Positions 1 through 12,878 of a DNA stretch of 64,000 nucleotides are shown here, piece after piece; within the stretch, counting starts at the first letter, position 1; each line of letters begins with the position of its first letter. The notes beneath the pieces are model-generated. The model did no database searches and was not told the DNA's origin. It saw nothing but the letters and a program-made list of their open reading frames with translations. The translations under genes were made by a program, and so were the position numbers. This stretch comes from Rotaria socialis (taxonomy: Eukaryota; Rotifera; Eurotatoria; Philodinida; Philodinidae), in contig CAJNYU010000181.1 of the NCBI GenBank assembly GCA_905331475.1, forward strand, positions 651,443-715,442, written 5' to 3'.

Positions 1-25
1 TACTGAATATACATACTGTTATTGT

Positions 26-655
26 TTAGTGACTTGCGTATGATTGTATTATGAATATGTCGTTCGCTGCGTTGGTATCCCTAAATATATATTATAGTAG
101 TTTTGGTGCATTTAAAAACCAAATATTGGTTAAGTATTATTGTTTCATGATATACAGTAGGTACTGTTTCTTTAAATTGTTTTTTTTTTGGGCAACATCT
201 TACTGGATGAATTAATTTTGATGAAGCACGACAGTGGGTACTTGTAACTTACTGATTTGGTATTATTCCCACACTCGGTATACTATTGTTTGATAATGAT
301 GTTGATGATAATGATGCATTATAAGACTGTCTTCTTGTTGTTGTTGCAGAAGTTTGATATATGTTCGAGTCAGGAAATTTCATGAGAAGTTCAGTACCAA
401 TGGTACTTAATTGTGATGGAATTTGTACGCCAATTGATCGAGACACTTCAATATAATCAGATACTTGAATATTATAAATACGCAGCTTTTTTGATAATTT
501 TTCTCGCCCATCGTCATTTGTTAGCAAAACTTTGGCATAGTATAGAATAGGTCGATGAGTATTCGTAATGATAAAATAATCTTTCAATAATTAACCTTCA
601 GTAGCCAATGTTTCGAAAGATTTAGCCCCTGTATTTCGATCAATTTTGCTAATAT
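26..655 (-). pseudogene. C-terminal part of an unrecognised protein, interrupted by an in-frame stop
   Basis: The last exon reads 80 to 26 and ends in TAA at 26-28. It joins through a GT-AG intron (81-252, donor GTAAGT) to an exon extending upward from 253. The joined frame gives a Ser/Thr/Asn-rich tail after a more ordered stretch (ILYYAKVLLTNDDGREKLSK). The same frame continues upstream to a plausible acceptor at 656-657, but an in-frame TAA sits at 591-593. A 15-nt segment at 581-595 starts GT and ends AG and would remove the stop, but this is shorter than animal introns. I do not recognise the family. It could be a decayed gene, or an exon with an upstream partner I cannot see. The missing 5' part is not evident between 656 and 1160. 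Confidence 0.4.
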
Positions 656-987
656 CTAAAACGGATATAATAATTATGGGATTAATATATTCGTCTATAG
701 TATTAGTTAAAGTTGTTGATTCAAAAATCATGTGTGTTGATTCAATCAGCTTGATTGAATATTTGTTAGTAGTATTTAGTCAAGACAATCAACATATTAG
801 TGTAAACACGAATACTTTTATTTTTTATTTATTTAAATTGAGAATTTATACGGTAATGAATGCATGTGTTCTAATACTCTTGTCGATAGTGCAGCCTGAT
901 ATGGCATATACGTAGTTCAGAGTTATTTTCATCTTTAAGTAGAATCTGCTGTTTTCTCAGTAATGTGAAATAGGTTTGTAGAATCAG

Positions 988-1143
988 CTCTCAAATAGTC
1001 CAGCGGTGATTGATGCTAAAGTATTAGAACCTGTTAATAATCCATATAGGAACAATATGTTGGTCGATAATAATCAAAATTTGAGTACGTCTACTATCGC
1101 TTGTGATTTGAATGAATTAATTGGCAATGCTAATACAGATTAA
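988..1143 (+). other. Weak candidate terminal exon
   Basis: After a possible acceptor (CAG at 985-987) the frame is open for 51 codons and ends in TAA at 1141-1143. The translation contains VLEPVNNPYRNN and is hydrophilic. No upstream exon on this strand could be joined to it and no family is recognised. It may be chance or a gene relic. Confidence 0.2.
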
Positions 1144-4100
1144 CATTTAAAAAAAAGCTATCTACCAGGATAGGTTTTTCAATCGCATACTTTTCTTTTT
1201 ATTCCGAATTGTTTTTTGTATCAAGTATTATGTTAAAAAATAATGTCATGAAAAAAGTTGTAGGTTCTAATACTTGGAGTATTCTTGTAACTTATATCAA
1301 CGACTAGTTAGAAAAGTATTCTTAAAGATATAAAATAAAACTTATATTTAAACGTGTTGAAGTACTTTTTCTTGGTTAAATTTTTAGTGTTTGACTAACG
1401 TGATTACCGTTTGAAAGATACGCATAAATTTCGTACGACAAGAAGCTAGTCTGTTGTAATCGGCTAAGCTGATTAAAAAGTTAGTTGTAAAGCTTCTGTA
1501 ACGTAAAAATCACTAAGATATCACGTTTAAATCAAACGAAAATGCTTTTATTGTTGCGGGCCTGTTATAATACGAATTTTGCCTGCGTTTAATTTTGTCT
1601 GTGACATATATTTTATCCCAATTATGTTTCTATCCATCTTAGGAAAATGAATCATTCTTACTGAGTAGAGCAACACTATTATTGTAATAAATATTTCTTA
1701 TCCTTTGAAACACAAAATAAAATTATGATACAGAAGAACATGAATACCCTGAAAAAAGTGCTGTTTCTCTTAAATTCGGTTTTATATATCATAGTTTATT
1801 TAAAATGTATATAGACCAATCATGTAACTAATTAAAAAATTGACCATTCTGACCCATAAATCCAATATAATCATTGAGACACACAAACATTGAACTATGT
1901 TATGATCAATCAATATTGAAGGAATTTCTATCGATCTAATATTTTCCTGTCATATTTCGTCAATATCAATCAAAATACAATTGTCGTAACTAATATAGAT
2001 TTTCTAGAAAGATAAATTTTTGTAACTATAGGTAAAAGCCATTTAAAAAATCTTCAGTGAAGCAAAATTTCGCATTTAATTATTAGCACAAAAGTGCCTC
2101 TCTGTATACGTGATGTAACTAAAGATTGAAAGAATTTTGAACATGATCTATATATAAATTCTAATGAAATTTTGAAATGTTAGTTAAAGTTAAACATAGG
2201 AAAGTGATTGTTTAGTGCAACGAACAGACGAACAAATTTATTGGAACCAACAAATGAATTGTGCAAGTATGAATATTTACGTGCTTCGAGCTTTCTTCCT
2301 TTTTTAAACTGAAGTTTTTATTTTTATTTTCTTGGGTATCCAAAACGTCTGTAAAAAAGTTCCTGTAGATAGAGATAAAGTGCGTGTCAAATTGTGTACG
2401 AAACCAATAATAAATCGAGTGTTTTTGTATTCAAAAATGGTGCACTTAACTCAACTAATGCATTATCATGTTTTCATGATTCTAGTAACCATGCATTAGG
2501 TCAGAGTGTTCATTTCGTTTCATGAGAAGAAACAAATATTTTTCTATTGTTACTAGAGGCGATATTACTTATTTGAATTGATTAGCACGTATAAAAATGT
2601 GTATTGAGAAAGTTTGGTGTGAAAGTTCAAAATTTTAAAATGAATTAATTCCACAGGTAATCGATATTTTTCACATTGACTAAAACATTTTTCATCAAAA
2701 GCAAGATATTGATGTAAATTCTGAAAACACATATCCAATACAATGAAATTTATCAGATTAATAAAAACATCTTAATCACAGGAAAAAGAATTAAGATACA
2801 GTAGTTGATATTAATGCTGTTCTAATATGTCGGATATCTGCTCTTTCTACAAGATCTCTATTAGCAAAAATTCTTTTCAAAAATTTAATGATGTGCAATA
2901 TTCAATCTATAATTTGTGAAAAAAATAGTATTTGAAAAAGAATGTCCTTTACAAGATTTACTTTGTTTTAACAGAAAATTATGGATTTACGACTGACTTT
3001 TTTATTTGTTCTATAATATAAAATATAAAATGTATTCTGTCATTATAACAATCGAAGAAAACATTACCAGACTACTATTTTATCATCACTAACATTAGTT
3101 TTTGTTCGATTATACTAATCGATTTCATGCTATACCTTCTCTTTGTTAAATTTAATTCATGCATATCTGTTATTTCATTGATTGTTGTACGTATATGTTT
3201 GTTGGCGAGTTCTATTGAGTATGTTTACAATACAACATAATTACATCGTATAATAAAACATCGAAGTTTTATCATGTTTATATAATAGAAAGTGCTTCAG
3301 TTTAGTATGTCATGGTATTAATTATATAATCATAAGGCTAATCACATGATTTCTGAATATTAAAATTGAACTAGAATTCTTCTTTTCTTTTAGTCAAATG
3401 AAAAATCTGTATTATATTTTCACAGTCTCATGCAAATATGAATTATCATCATTTCTATATCAATTTGTTTGTAATGGGTATAGATGTTCTCTGAAATCTG
3501 GTAGCAAATCATCTTTGCCTTAGTGTTTCGATAAGATATGTACTCGAACAATTGAACGTACTGGTGATCTAATATGTTAAAACGTACGCAGCCATTATTC
3601 GTTATACAATGAATGTTTTAGTTATGAAAGAAGAACTCGAGTATTAGTTTTCTTCATTTGAATCTAATATAGAGAAAATGCTTTGAGCACTGAAAAACAA
3701 AGTTCTAAAAACTTCATGTCTACATTTCTTATGACATTATACATGACATTTATTTCAATATCAATCTAGTTGATTGGATTAGCAAATTAACTTATTGGAA
3801 GCATTATCTACCATTTGTTGTTGTTCATATATATACAAGGCTGAATATAGATGACATACAATAAACTATATATATGTATGTATTCATAGTAAATTAGAGA
3901 AAGGTTAAAAAGATGCTTCATTAATTTGTCGTACAAAGATGAAAATCATTTGTTTCCGTTTCTCTTGCCGTTCTTTCCAGCATTATTCATGTTCTTGAAT
4001 ATGTGAGATGCTGAAAAGTAATAAAATAAATTTTAAGTTACTGGTAATGATAAGATTTAGATTGAAAATTTCATGTTTCTTATAATTAGAATTGTTTTTC

Positions 4101-5560
4101 AAGACAAAAACAGTCTGTCTAATACATTAGCTATTCGTTCAGTATATTTTAAATACTAAGGTTAAACTTTTATCTCATCTGTCTATAACAAAACGATCTC
4201 AAAAAGCTGAAATCAAAAATATAATTACGATCAACTTTGAACAAAGATATATCGATGAATAATTTGCTGATATTATATGATTCCCAATCAAACATCCTGT
4301 GAACTATTTAATTGATCTAATAAATCTTCACTTTCCATCTGTTCTCATATTTATTCCGTTGTCTTGTACAGGACATATAAAACGCCCTCAATACTATGAT
4401 GCACAATTGAGTCCGGACTAGTCTTCTTTTCTTTTTCTTTTTTAGAGAAAATCTATAAATGTATTTTATGCTTTTTCTCATTTTTTTGTGATTGACTACA
4501 ATATTTCACTTTTTGATAATGGAACTATCAACAAGATAGAATGTAAAACAATCAGAAAAGCATACGTAGTTATTGCTTGTCAGATTATAATCGGCATAAA
4601 AAAATAACTACAAAAATGCGTTACCGTCGAGGAACATTGTTTCAATCGATACCAAATATTGATCAACATTTACCTCAAGACAAGCAACATCATTTATCAG
4701 TAAGTTATTCGATCGCCATATGTTTCTAGAGCACAAATGACAATCTATTCGACAATCTTTAATAGTAATAATAAATAAAACAGAAACTTGTTGTTTCGAT
4801 ATTTGTTTTCCGTTTTCAAGATTGTAATCTATTACAAGTTTCTTTATAATAGAATGAAAGATGAGTCGATCATGATTGTTAAATACTCTCATCCGACTAA
4901 GTATATACTTGTATTAGTATTCGGACAGATATATACGCACACCCACAGACAAAGAGAGAGAAGGAAAAACAAGAAGAGATACTATATAAACAGCAAAAAA
5001 GAAATACAAGACAAGAATAAACACTCTTGTCTGATACTTCATGTTAGAATAATATGGTACGATTTGGACATATCTGACTGAAATCAATCAAGTGCGCATT
5101 CATATAAGCACATGTAATAATGAGAAGTAAATTAATCAGTGCATGAGTTATGTGGGTTATAATTATGGGACGAAAGTATATGCTGTGTATGAATATTCTA
5201 TGGACCCTGTAAATAAAAATCAGTCAATCAAATAGAATTTCTAAATAAACAGTAATATCAATTATGAATAATATCTGCAAATGTGAATGAGACCTCTTTA
5301 CTAATATCTAATCGATACTTTTCCTATTTTTGTACTAATGATGACCTTATGAAAAAAAGGACAAACAGGGAGAAGAAATCATATATTATTCGATACAATG
5401 GATATATTATTAGTATGATAGTATCGGCAGACATATTTTCATCGACGCTGTTAGTATAAGCAAAAACAAAAGCATTTGATAACGCTAGTAATACGACCTG
5501 CTCTACATGGATATTTCACGATTGTAAAAACTATTACAAAAATTTAACTAGTCTTATTCC

Positions 5561-5616
5561 ATGGCTACATGGCTAGAACAATGTCAAAACTTCGTTCGCG
5601 TTATAAGAATGCCAAA
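5561..5616 (+). other. Possible 5' exon of TMEM26 carrying an upstream ORF
   Basis: An ATG at 5561 opens 18 codons plus 2 nt and ends at a strong donor (GTAAGC at 5617). A matching acceptor (CTAG) lies at 5828-5831, just 6 nt before the TMEM26 start codon. If spliced, the frame from this ATG runs across the TMEM26 ATG out of frame and stops after about 35 codons, so it would be an overlapping upstream ORF. Whether this exon is transcribed cannot be told from sequence. Confidence 0.35.
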
Positions 5617-5837
5617 GTAAGCCATTTTCTGACTAATCAATATGATGTAACCCATTTCTTATTATCTCCTTTGATTGGACATGAATGTTTAGTATCTATT
5701 TTTCTTGCTCTTTTCTATGGATATTATTCTGATATTATTTGATGTAGCTAATGTACATTGAACATTGTCAACTTGTATTGATAAAAACAAATCAAAACAA
5801 TATAGATATATTTTGAATTTGCTTATTCTAGTGGATT

Positions 5838-7443
<1,606 letters not shown>

Positions 7444-8176
7444 AACAATACGTTCACATGTTTTTCTCTTTTAAAACCTTGGCCTGTAAAGCCTTTTTTT
7501 TCTCGTTTTTCTTTTTCTTTTTTGTTGTTTTACTTGCTCGATATAGTACATACACATATATATGATTATGTATACGGATGACGATCGATTAAGATCGGCA
7601 TGAGTCTCAAGTGAGTACATTGACTCAGCCAAGTAAGAACTAATCTTCTCTGAGTGGTAGTTACGTAGTGATATATACAAACGCACACACACACACATAT
7701 ATATACGTATATACGTATATGCATGAGTATAAGTTGAACAGAAGTAAGAAGAAATTCATCTTACGATTGCATAGGATAATGGTAAAGAAAAGAGAGAAAG
7801 AGAAAGCATATAATCGACTAAATAAAAAGAATGTCACATATAATCATGTATACGATGCGTGTACAAATGTTGTAGTCAATATCGATTTTCAAAATTTATA
7901 TCCTACAACTATTTGTTCTGCCCAACGATTAAATGATTCGTTTACAGTTGAGTTCAATTTTATTTCAATACTAATTTGATTGAGTACTATTTTATTTCTT
8001 TTGGATTAAAGTACAAATACAACGACATATATAAATCTAAAGTCTTAAAATAGAAACAACCAAAATTCCTACAAAGTAAATATCAAATAAAAAAATATAT
8101 ATCAAGGTTTGTTATTTTACTTTTCATTTTAGATTAACTGTGTTCTTATTGATTATGCAGCAGGTTGTTTCAAGCA
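7444..8176. other. 3' flank of TMEM26 and 5' flank of the next gene
   Basis: AT-rich with CA/TA dinucleotide tracts near 7680-7720. An open frame at 7668-7979 begins in these repeats and shows no family resemblance, so it is treated as untranslated sequence. A splice acceptor (TTATGCAG) at 8153-8160 precedes the next gene, implying a 5' exon somewhere in or before this stretch. Confidence 0.5.
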
Positions 8177-8428
8177 ATGTCGACTTCAAATAATGATAAT
8201 GGATTATTTAACGGCCAATTTAATCCTCAAATATTCGCTGCTATAATAGTTCCAGCTATATTTTTACTTATAATTATCTTAACAATGCTCGTCTTTATTT
8301 TATATCGTCAACCATCAGATTATAATAGTTATATAATTGAAAATGAACATGAACATGGAAATGGTGACAATAACAAATCTGGTTGTAAATTTGAAATATT
8401 GTCGCGAACACCAAATAATTACGCATAG
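8177..8428 (+). CDS. Small single-pass membrane protein, unrecognised
   Basis: 83 residues from ATG 8177 to TAG 8426-8428. The N-terminus is short and Asn-rich. One strong membrane segment follows (about residues 20-43: IFAAIIVPAIFLLIIILTML), then a tyrosine-containing cytoplasmic-type stretch (LYRQPSDYNSYI) and a hydrophilic tail. The layout resembles small adhesion or signalling micro-membrane proteins such as SMAGP, but similarity is too short to assign. The acceptor at 8159-8160 keeps the frame open upstream of the ATG, so an additional N-terminal exon, possibly with a signal peptide, cannot be excluded. Confidence 0.5.
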   Translation: MSTSNNDNGLFNGQFNPQIFAAIIVPAIFLLIIILTMLVFILYRQPSDYNSYIIENEHEHGNGDNNKSGCKFEILSRTPNNYA

Positions 8429-8826
8429 AATTTTCTTTTCTATCTTTCATGTGTTATAACTTTGATTTCCGCTTTTAATTGCATTTTACTTACAGTAAAA
8501 GAAGAACAAAAAAGAAAACCTGAAATATATTGTATATGTCCGCCTCTGTCAATACTTAAATTGCTGTGTACATTCACACATGTATGCTTTTAATGGCATT
8601 TTTTACTCTCATTGAATTGTCTAACACTTTCTTTTTTCGACAGATCGATCAATCAAAATTCTCTGATCGAACAAAATTTTTTTTGAAACAGTAAAAACAA
8701 TAGTTACACGTTAAAAGAAATGTCATTTAACATAAATCATAAAGAAAGACTGGTGATAATTGAAAAAATAATCATACTGTTGTTTATTGCTTGTTGGCAG
8801 GAACTACTGAAGAGAAAAAGAAGTGC

Positions 8827-10857
8827 ATGTCGACAGACACAATATTTCGACATTTGGGCAGACTTAATGATTCTCATACAAGTATTGGACCGGGCAAGAC
8901 ACGTGAAGAATATTTGAAATTATTTTCCCGGTAAATAATGAATTATTCGAATTTTCTTTTCTTCTTCTTCTTCTTCTTTTGCTATTTCATTTTCACACAT
9001 AATCAGAGGCAACCTTACATTTGCATAATCAAAATAATATATCTAGAGCAAGCTATTCAACACAGAACGAGTGGCCTTATTCGAGTCCATTTGCTGGCTT
9101 CTATGATGTATCAAACACAAGTACAGGTTTAATTCTAGTTAATCAACGACATAAATATGTATGTAACAATAAAAATAAAGATTATGGCAGTTCTCTATGA
9201 TTGATTTTATTAATTCATTTAATCCTTAGTCGCATTTACGTGGGAAAATTTTACCTAAAGAAACTAAGTGCCCATCTGACGACGATTATAAAACATTGTA
9301 CGAAGCTATTGTTGAAGCTGAACAAGAACCGAAAGCAAAACACTCACAGTTTGTTAATAATTATAAATAAATATTGATCTAAAAAAAATGCAAAAAAAAA
9401 AATCTTCTTACAGTAATACTCTTCTGCCAAGAACACCGGTTGATCCTTATCGACATTTTGAAAGTATGCTCTTGACTATCATTCGATCTTGTTTGTTGTT
9501 GGTCTTCTTTTTTCTTCTCTTTTTACACTATTCAGGGTCAAAACAAATATTGGCATAATCGTATGTGCAAAGGTTCATTTTCAGTTGACAATAGCGCAGA
9601 GTATTCGCCTGCTGAAATAAATATGACGCTACGATCACGTTAGTATCAGTTTGCTTCATATAAAGTATTCAACTCCTATGGTATAAAGGTCGACCGCAGA
9701 CAGCTGGCCCAATACGAACTCAACGAAATCGTTCATTATCAATTCCACGTCGTTCTCATTCAGTAGCAGGGACTACTGATAGACTTATTAGTGAAACTAA
9801 AACGGATCCAACATTTGCTGAGTCACTTTTGCAATTTTATCGTTATGTATTAGAAAAATCTCAAAGGCGTAAACTTGGCTTACAACAATATCATAATAAA
9901 GAACCGTCAAATAGACGTTTAAGACAAAGTGGAATCTATCGTAATCCATCATTGACACATGGTCAAAAATTATATTTACTAGAAAAATGTCATGTAAATG
10001 AAATCGAACAAAAATATGATATTTTTATTTTTTGTTTGTAAAAATTCTAGATTTATGACGTCGAAGATTCAAGAGCACGTCATAAGAATGCTTACGTACA
10101 AGTTTTAACTAGACGTTTCAATTCAGGTATTTAGCTAGATTATTTTTATTTCATTTATCTGAATCCATAGAATACCATAGATTTGCCTGCTTATAAACTT
10201 GGTAAGAATGAGAATTTCTCTCAAGCACCAGTTTTTTCGCTCTTGATTTGTGTTCTTTTTTTTTGTTATACACCATACAGTTCTTGTTGTGTGATTCTTT
10301 ATTGTAGATTTACACTGCAAGCCTGAATTTCGTACGTAAACTAATAAATGCAACAACAAATCATATTTAGAAAACAAAAAAGAAATTTTGAATGCTAGTT
10401 TATTTAATCTTTTTCCTATTGTTTAGGTTTAAATGATCCAAGAGATTATTTTAAATATGCAAAGTTTTTAAAAACGACACTTCCAACTGTTCGTCCGTTG
10501 AATACAGGTTATTTCACTTCCAAAAAACCTCATCAACCTCGTTTACCCCGTGATTACAAAAAAGAACCAATAAACATTGAGTAATAAAATTTTTATTTTA
10601 TTGAAATGAATATAAAAAGATTGATTATTTAATTATTTAGCTCAAATAGTTTTCTTGATAGAAAAGATTTCATAACTAGATCAAATGGATTATTTACGAA
10701 TCAGAAATCATCTAAAACTAATAGTTCTAACTCATCTCGACGTATTAGTACATCATCGCTTTCAACAAACCACACAAATAATATGTCTACTCGTCTTGAT
10801 AAGGAACCAAAACAGATTCCAAAAATTCCGGTTTTATCGCGACAATTACATGATTGA
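8827..10857 (+). CDS. Unrecognised Arg/Ser/Tyr-rich protein, nine exons
   Basis: Exons 8827-8930, 9047-9158, 9230-9348, 9414-9463, 9573-9638, 9689-9993, 10051-10126, 10427-10580, 10641-10857. Phases close to about 400 residues. Two junctions work only with acceptors further inside the apparent exon (9045-9046 and 9571-9572); the nearer AGs bring in stops. The protein is basic and has no signal peptide, membrane segment or enzyme motif. Recognisable stretches include LLPRTPVDPYRHFE, HIYDVEDSRARHKNAYVQVL and DPRDYFKYAKFLKTTLP. A basic, proline- and tyrosine-spotted character with a disordered Ser/Asn tail would suit a cytoskeletal or axonemal filament-lining protein, but that is only a guess. 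The first exon may extend upstream (acceptor TTGGCAG near 8794-8800). Confidence 0.65.
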
Positions 10858-12854
10858 CGAAACAAGAACAAACACGTTTTTTTTTCTCAAGATTTTATTC
10901 TCAACTAGAAACAACATTTCGATTCATATTGTTGATTCTTTTTAATCATAAGTAAAGATGAAGAGCTCTGTAACAATAAATTGAAAAACAGTGCACGCTT
11001 CTTAATAATTTTGACAGGTATAAAGAATCTTTAGTAATGTCTTAGATTTACTTAAGTTCCTATTTTTATTTAAAATATTCATCAATACTTTTCTTTCGAA
11101 CTAGTGTTTATCTTTAAAAAAACCTTCCTCGATATAATTTACAGAAGAAAAACATCAATGAGCTCAGAAACCTTTCGAGGGGGTAATTTAATAATGCGAT
11201 ACTTGAGAATATTTTTAAAAAATCTTGTAAATCTCTCAATAAAATTTATCAACGACGTATCAATCATCACGAGTATACGAAATTGAAAACTTTTTGAACT
11301 TCAGCTATGATATGTTTAGCATTTGAAAGAAACCTTTCCCTATGAAACAACATCGAAAAGAAAACTAATGCTTGCCATACTATTTTCAGGTCATCCTCGA
11401 ATTCGACTGTCGAAGAACGTCCTGTAGATTTGATCTATATTGTAAATCTGATTGATTCTTAGCATCTTAATAGTGTCCGAATATAGCTCACAACAAAATA
11501 AACTTATTTCAAATTAGTTCCATTTCATACTGATACTTTCTCAGCATATCTGTCAACATAAACGTCGTAAATATCAGAAATAATGGCGTCAACAGGTTTT
11601 TCTAATGGGAATTATGACATTTTCTCTACGTATATTCATTATTTTTCGTATGTTGATATGCAAAATTCATATTAGCATAGATGTATTTTTGATTAATGAG
11701 ACTACTAACATACCATTATAGGTAAAAATTGGATTCGAGACCAGTTTATTCTGGTATGGAACTAGTGCAGAAACAACTAAGAAAGAATGAACCAATCAGA
11801 GATTTAGCTATTTAAATCACAGATAATTTTCTAATTATTTCAACGTTAATTTTTCGACGTTTGATTTGCTTGACTCTTGGGATTTTCTTATTTCAACGCA
11901 TAAATTTAAATTGAAAGGGCTAGGGGTCAATTAGAAAATATCGAACGAAAACAGAATGTTACCAGATACAAGATTTCATTTTAACACAATTTGCTGATAA
12001 TGTTAAAAATAATAGTTAGACACACCGTAAAAACTATATAGTTTATTTATAGAACAATACTCTTTATTTTATTAGTATTATTCCCAATAAAGCTTGAATC
12101 TACTGAACATTTTTCAGGCCTTAAATTCTGAAAAATTCACACGAGAGTACAAATATTAGAGTTAGATTGAATAAACTGCTATAAAAAGAAATTCAAGGAC
12201 CTATTTTGTAAATTTTCTAGTAAATCATTCTGGAATCGATAGACCTTGGTTATGAGAACGTATACGAAAGAAAATTCATTTCAAGCAAGCTCTGAATATT
12301 TAAATTTATCGTATCAACTTGGTCGCATCTTCAGAGAGAAACGTTGCCTATCTAGCGTCGATAAAATTTTTTGATCATTCATCGCTTGATTGATTTCATT
12401 GATTTTATCATCCATACCTCTTGCGTTACTTTCGCTAGACTCTAAGAACTAAGATAACTAGAACAAACGAAAACGAAAAAAAAAGAACACATTGCTTCGA
12501 TAGTATTTTTGTACGATATCTGAGTCAGATATCTACACAATAATAATTTCCGAAAGGAATATCAGCTGTATTTGAAGAATTGTAGAAAGATAAACAAAAG
12601 AAAAGAGTGTCAATCAATGTCACATGGACATTTACTCCTTGAAGAGCACACTGATAATAACGAATAGTATAAATATAGATTGTTAGCTAAGAAAGCAATA
12701 CGAAAAAAAATGCCAAACTTTGTAGCACAAGTAACGCACAAAAAACTAGTCGAGGTCTGTTATGGAATGAATAGAAAAAGAGAAAAAAAAACGAATTATA
12801 TTTTGAAATTTGATATAAGCATTTTGTTCTTTATTTGTTCTATGAATTTTGTGT
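10858..12854. other. Non-coding, between convergent genes
   Basis: AT-rich sequence between the 3' ends of the nine-exon gene and MFSD10. Short frames at 11104-11286 and 12680-12868 are Lys/Ile-rich chance ORFs. No repeat or RNA structure was recognised. Confidence 0.5.
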
Positions 12855-12860
12855 TTTATT
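12855..12860 (-). promoter_or_regulatory. Poly(A) signal of MFSD10
   Basis: TTTATT on the + strand is AATAAA on the coding strand, about 20 bases past the MFSD10 stop codon at 12879-12881. Confidence 0.5.
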
Positions 12861-12878
12861 TATTATGATTCGAGCTTG

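Larger units (their letters stand above)
656..5837. other. Long AT-rich stretch with no convincing gene
   Basis: No long open frame with coding character is seen on either strand apart from a weak + strand frame at 988-1143. That frame follows a CAG acceptor, is open for 51 codons and ends in TAA, and could be a relic exon. Short frames at 4608-5081 have no recognisable content. A possible 5' exon of TMEM26 lies at its right end (5561-5616). Confidence 0.5.

Noticed and set aside
7668-7979. 103-codon open frame on the + strand
   Set aside because: It starts inside CA/TA dinucleotide repeats in the TMEM26 3' region, has no family resemblance and no splice context.
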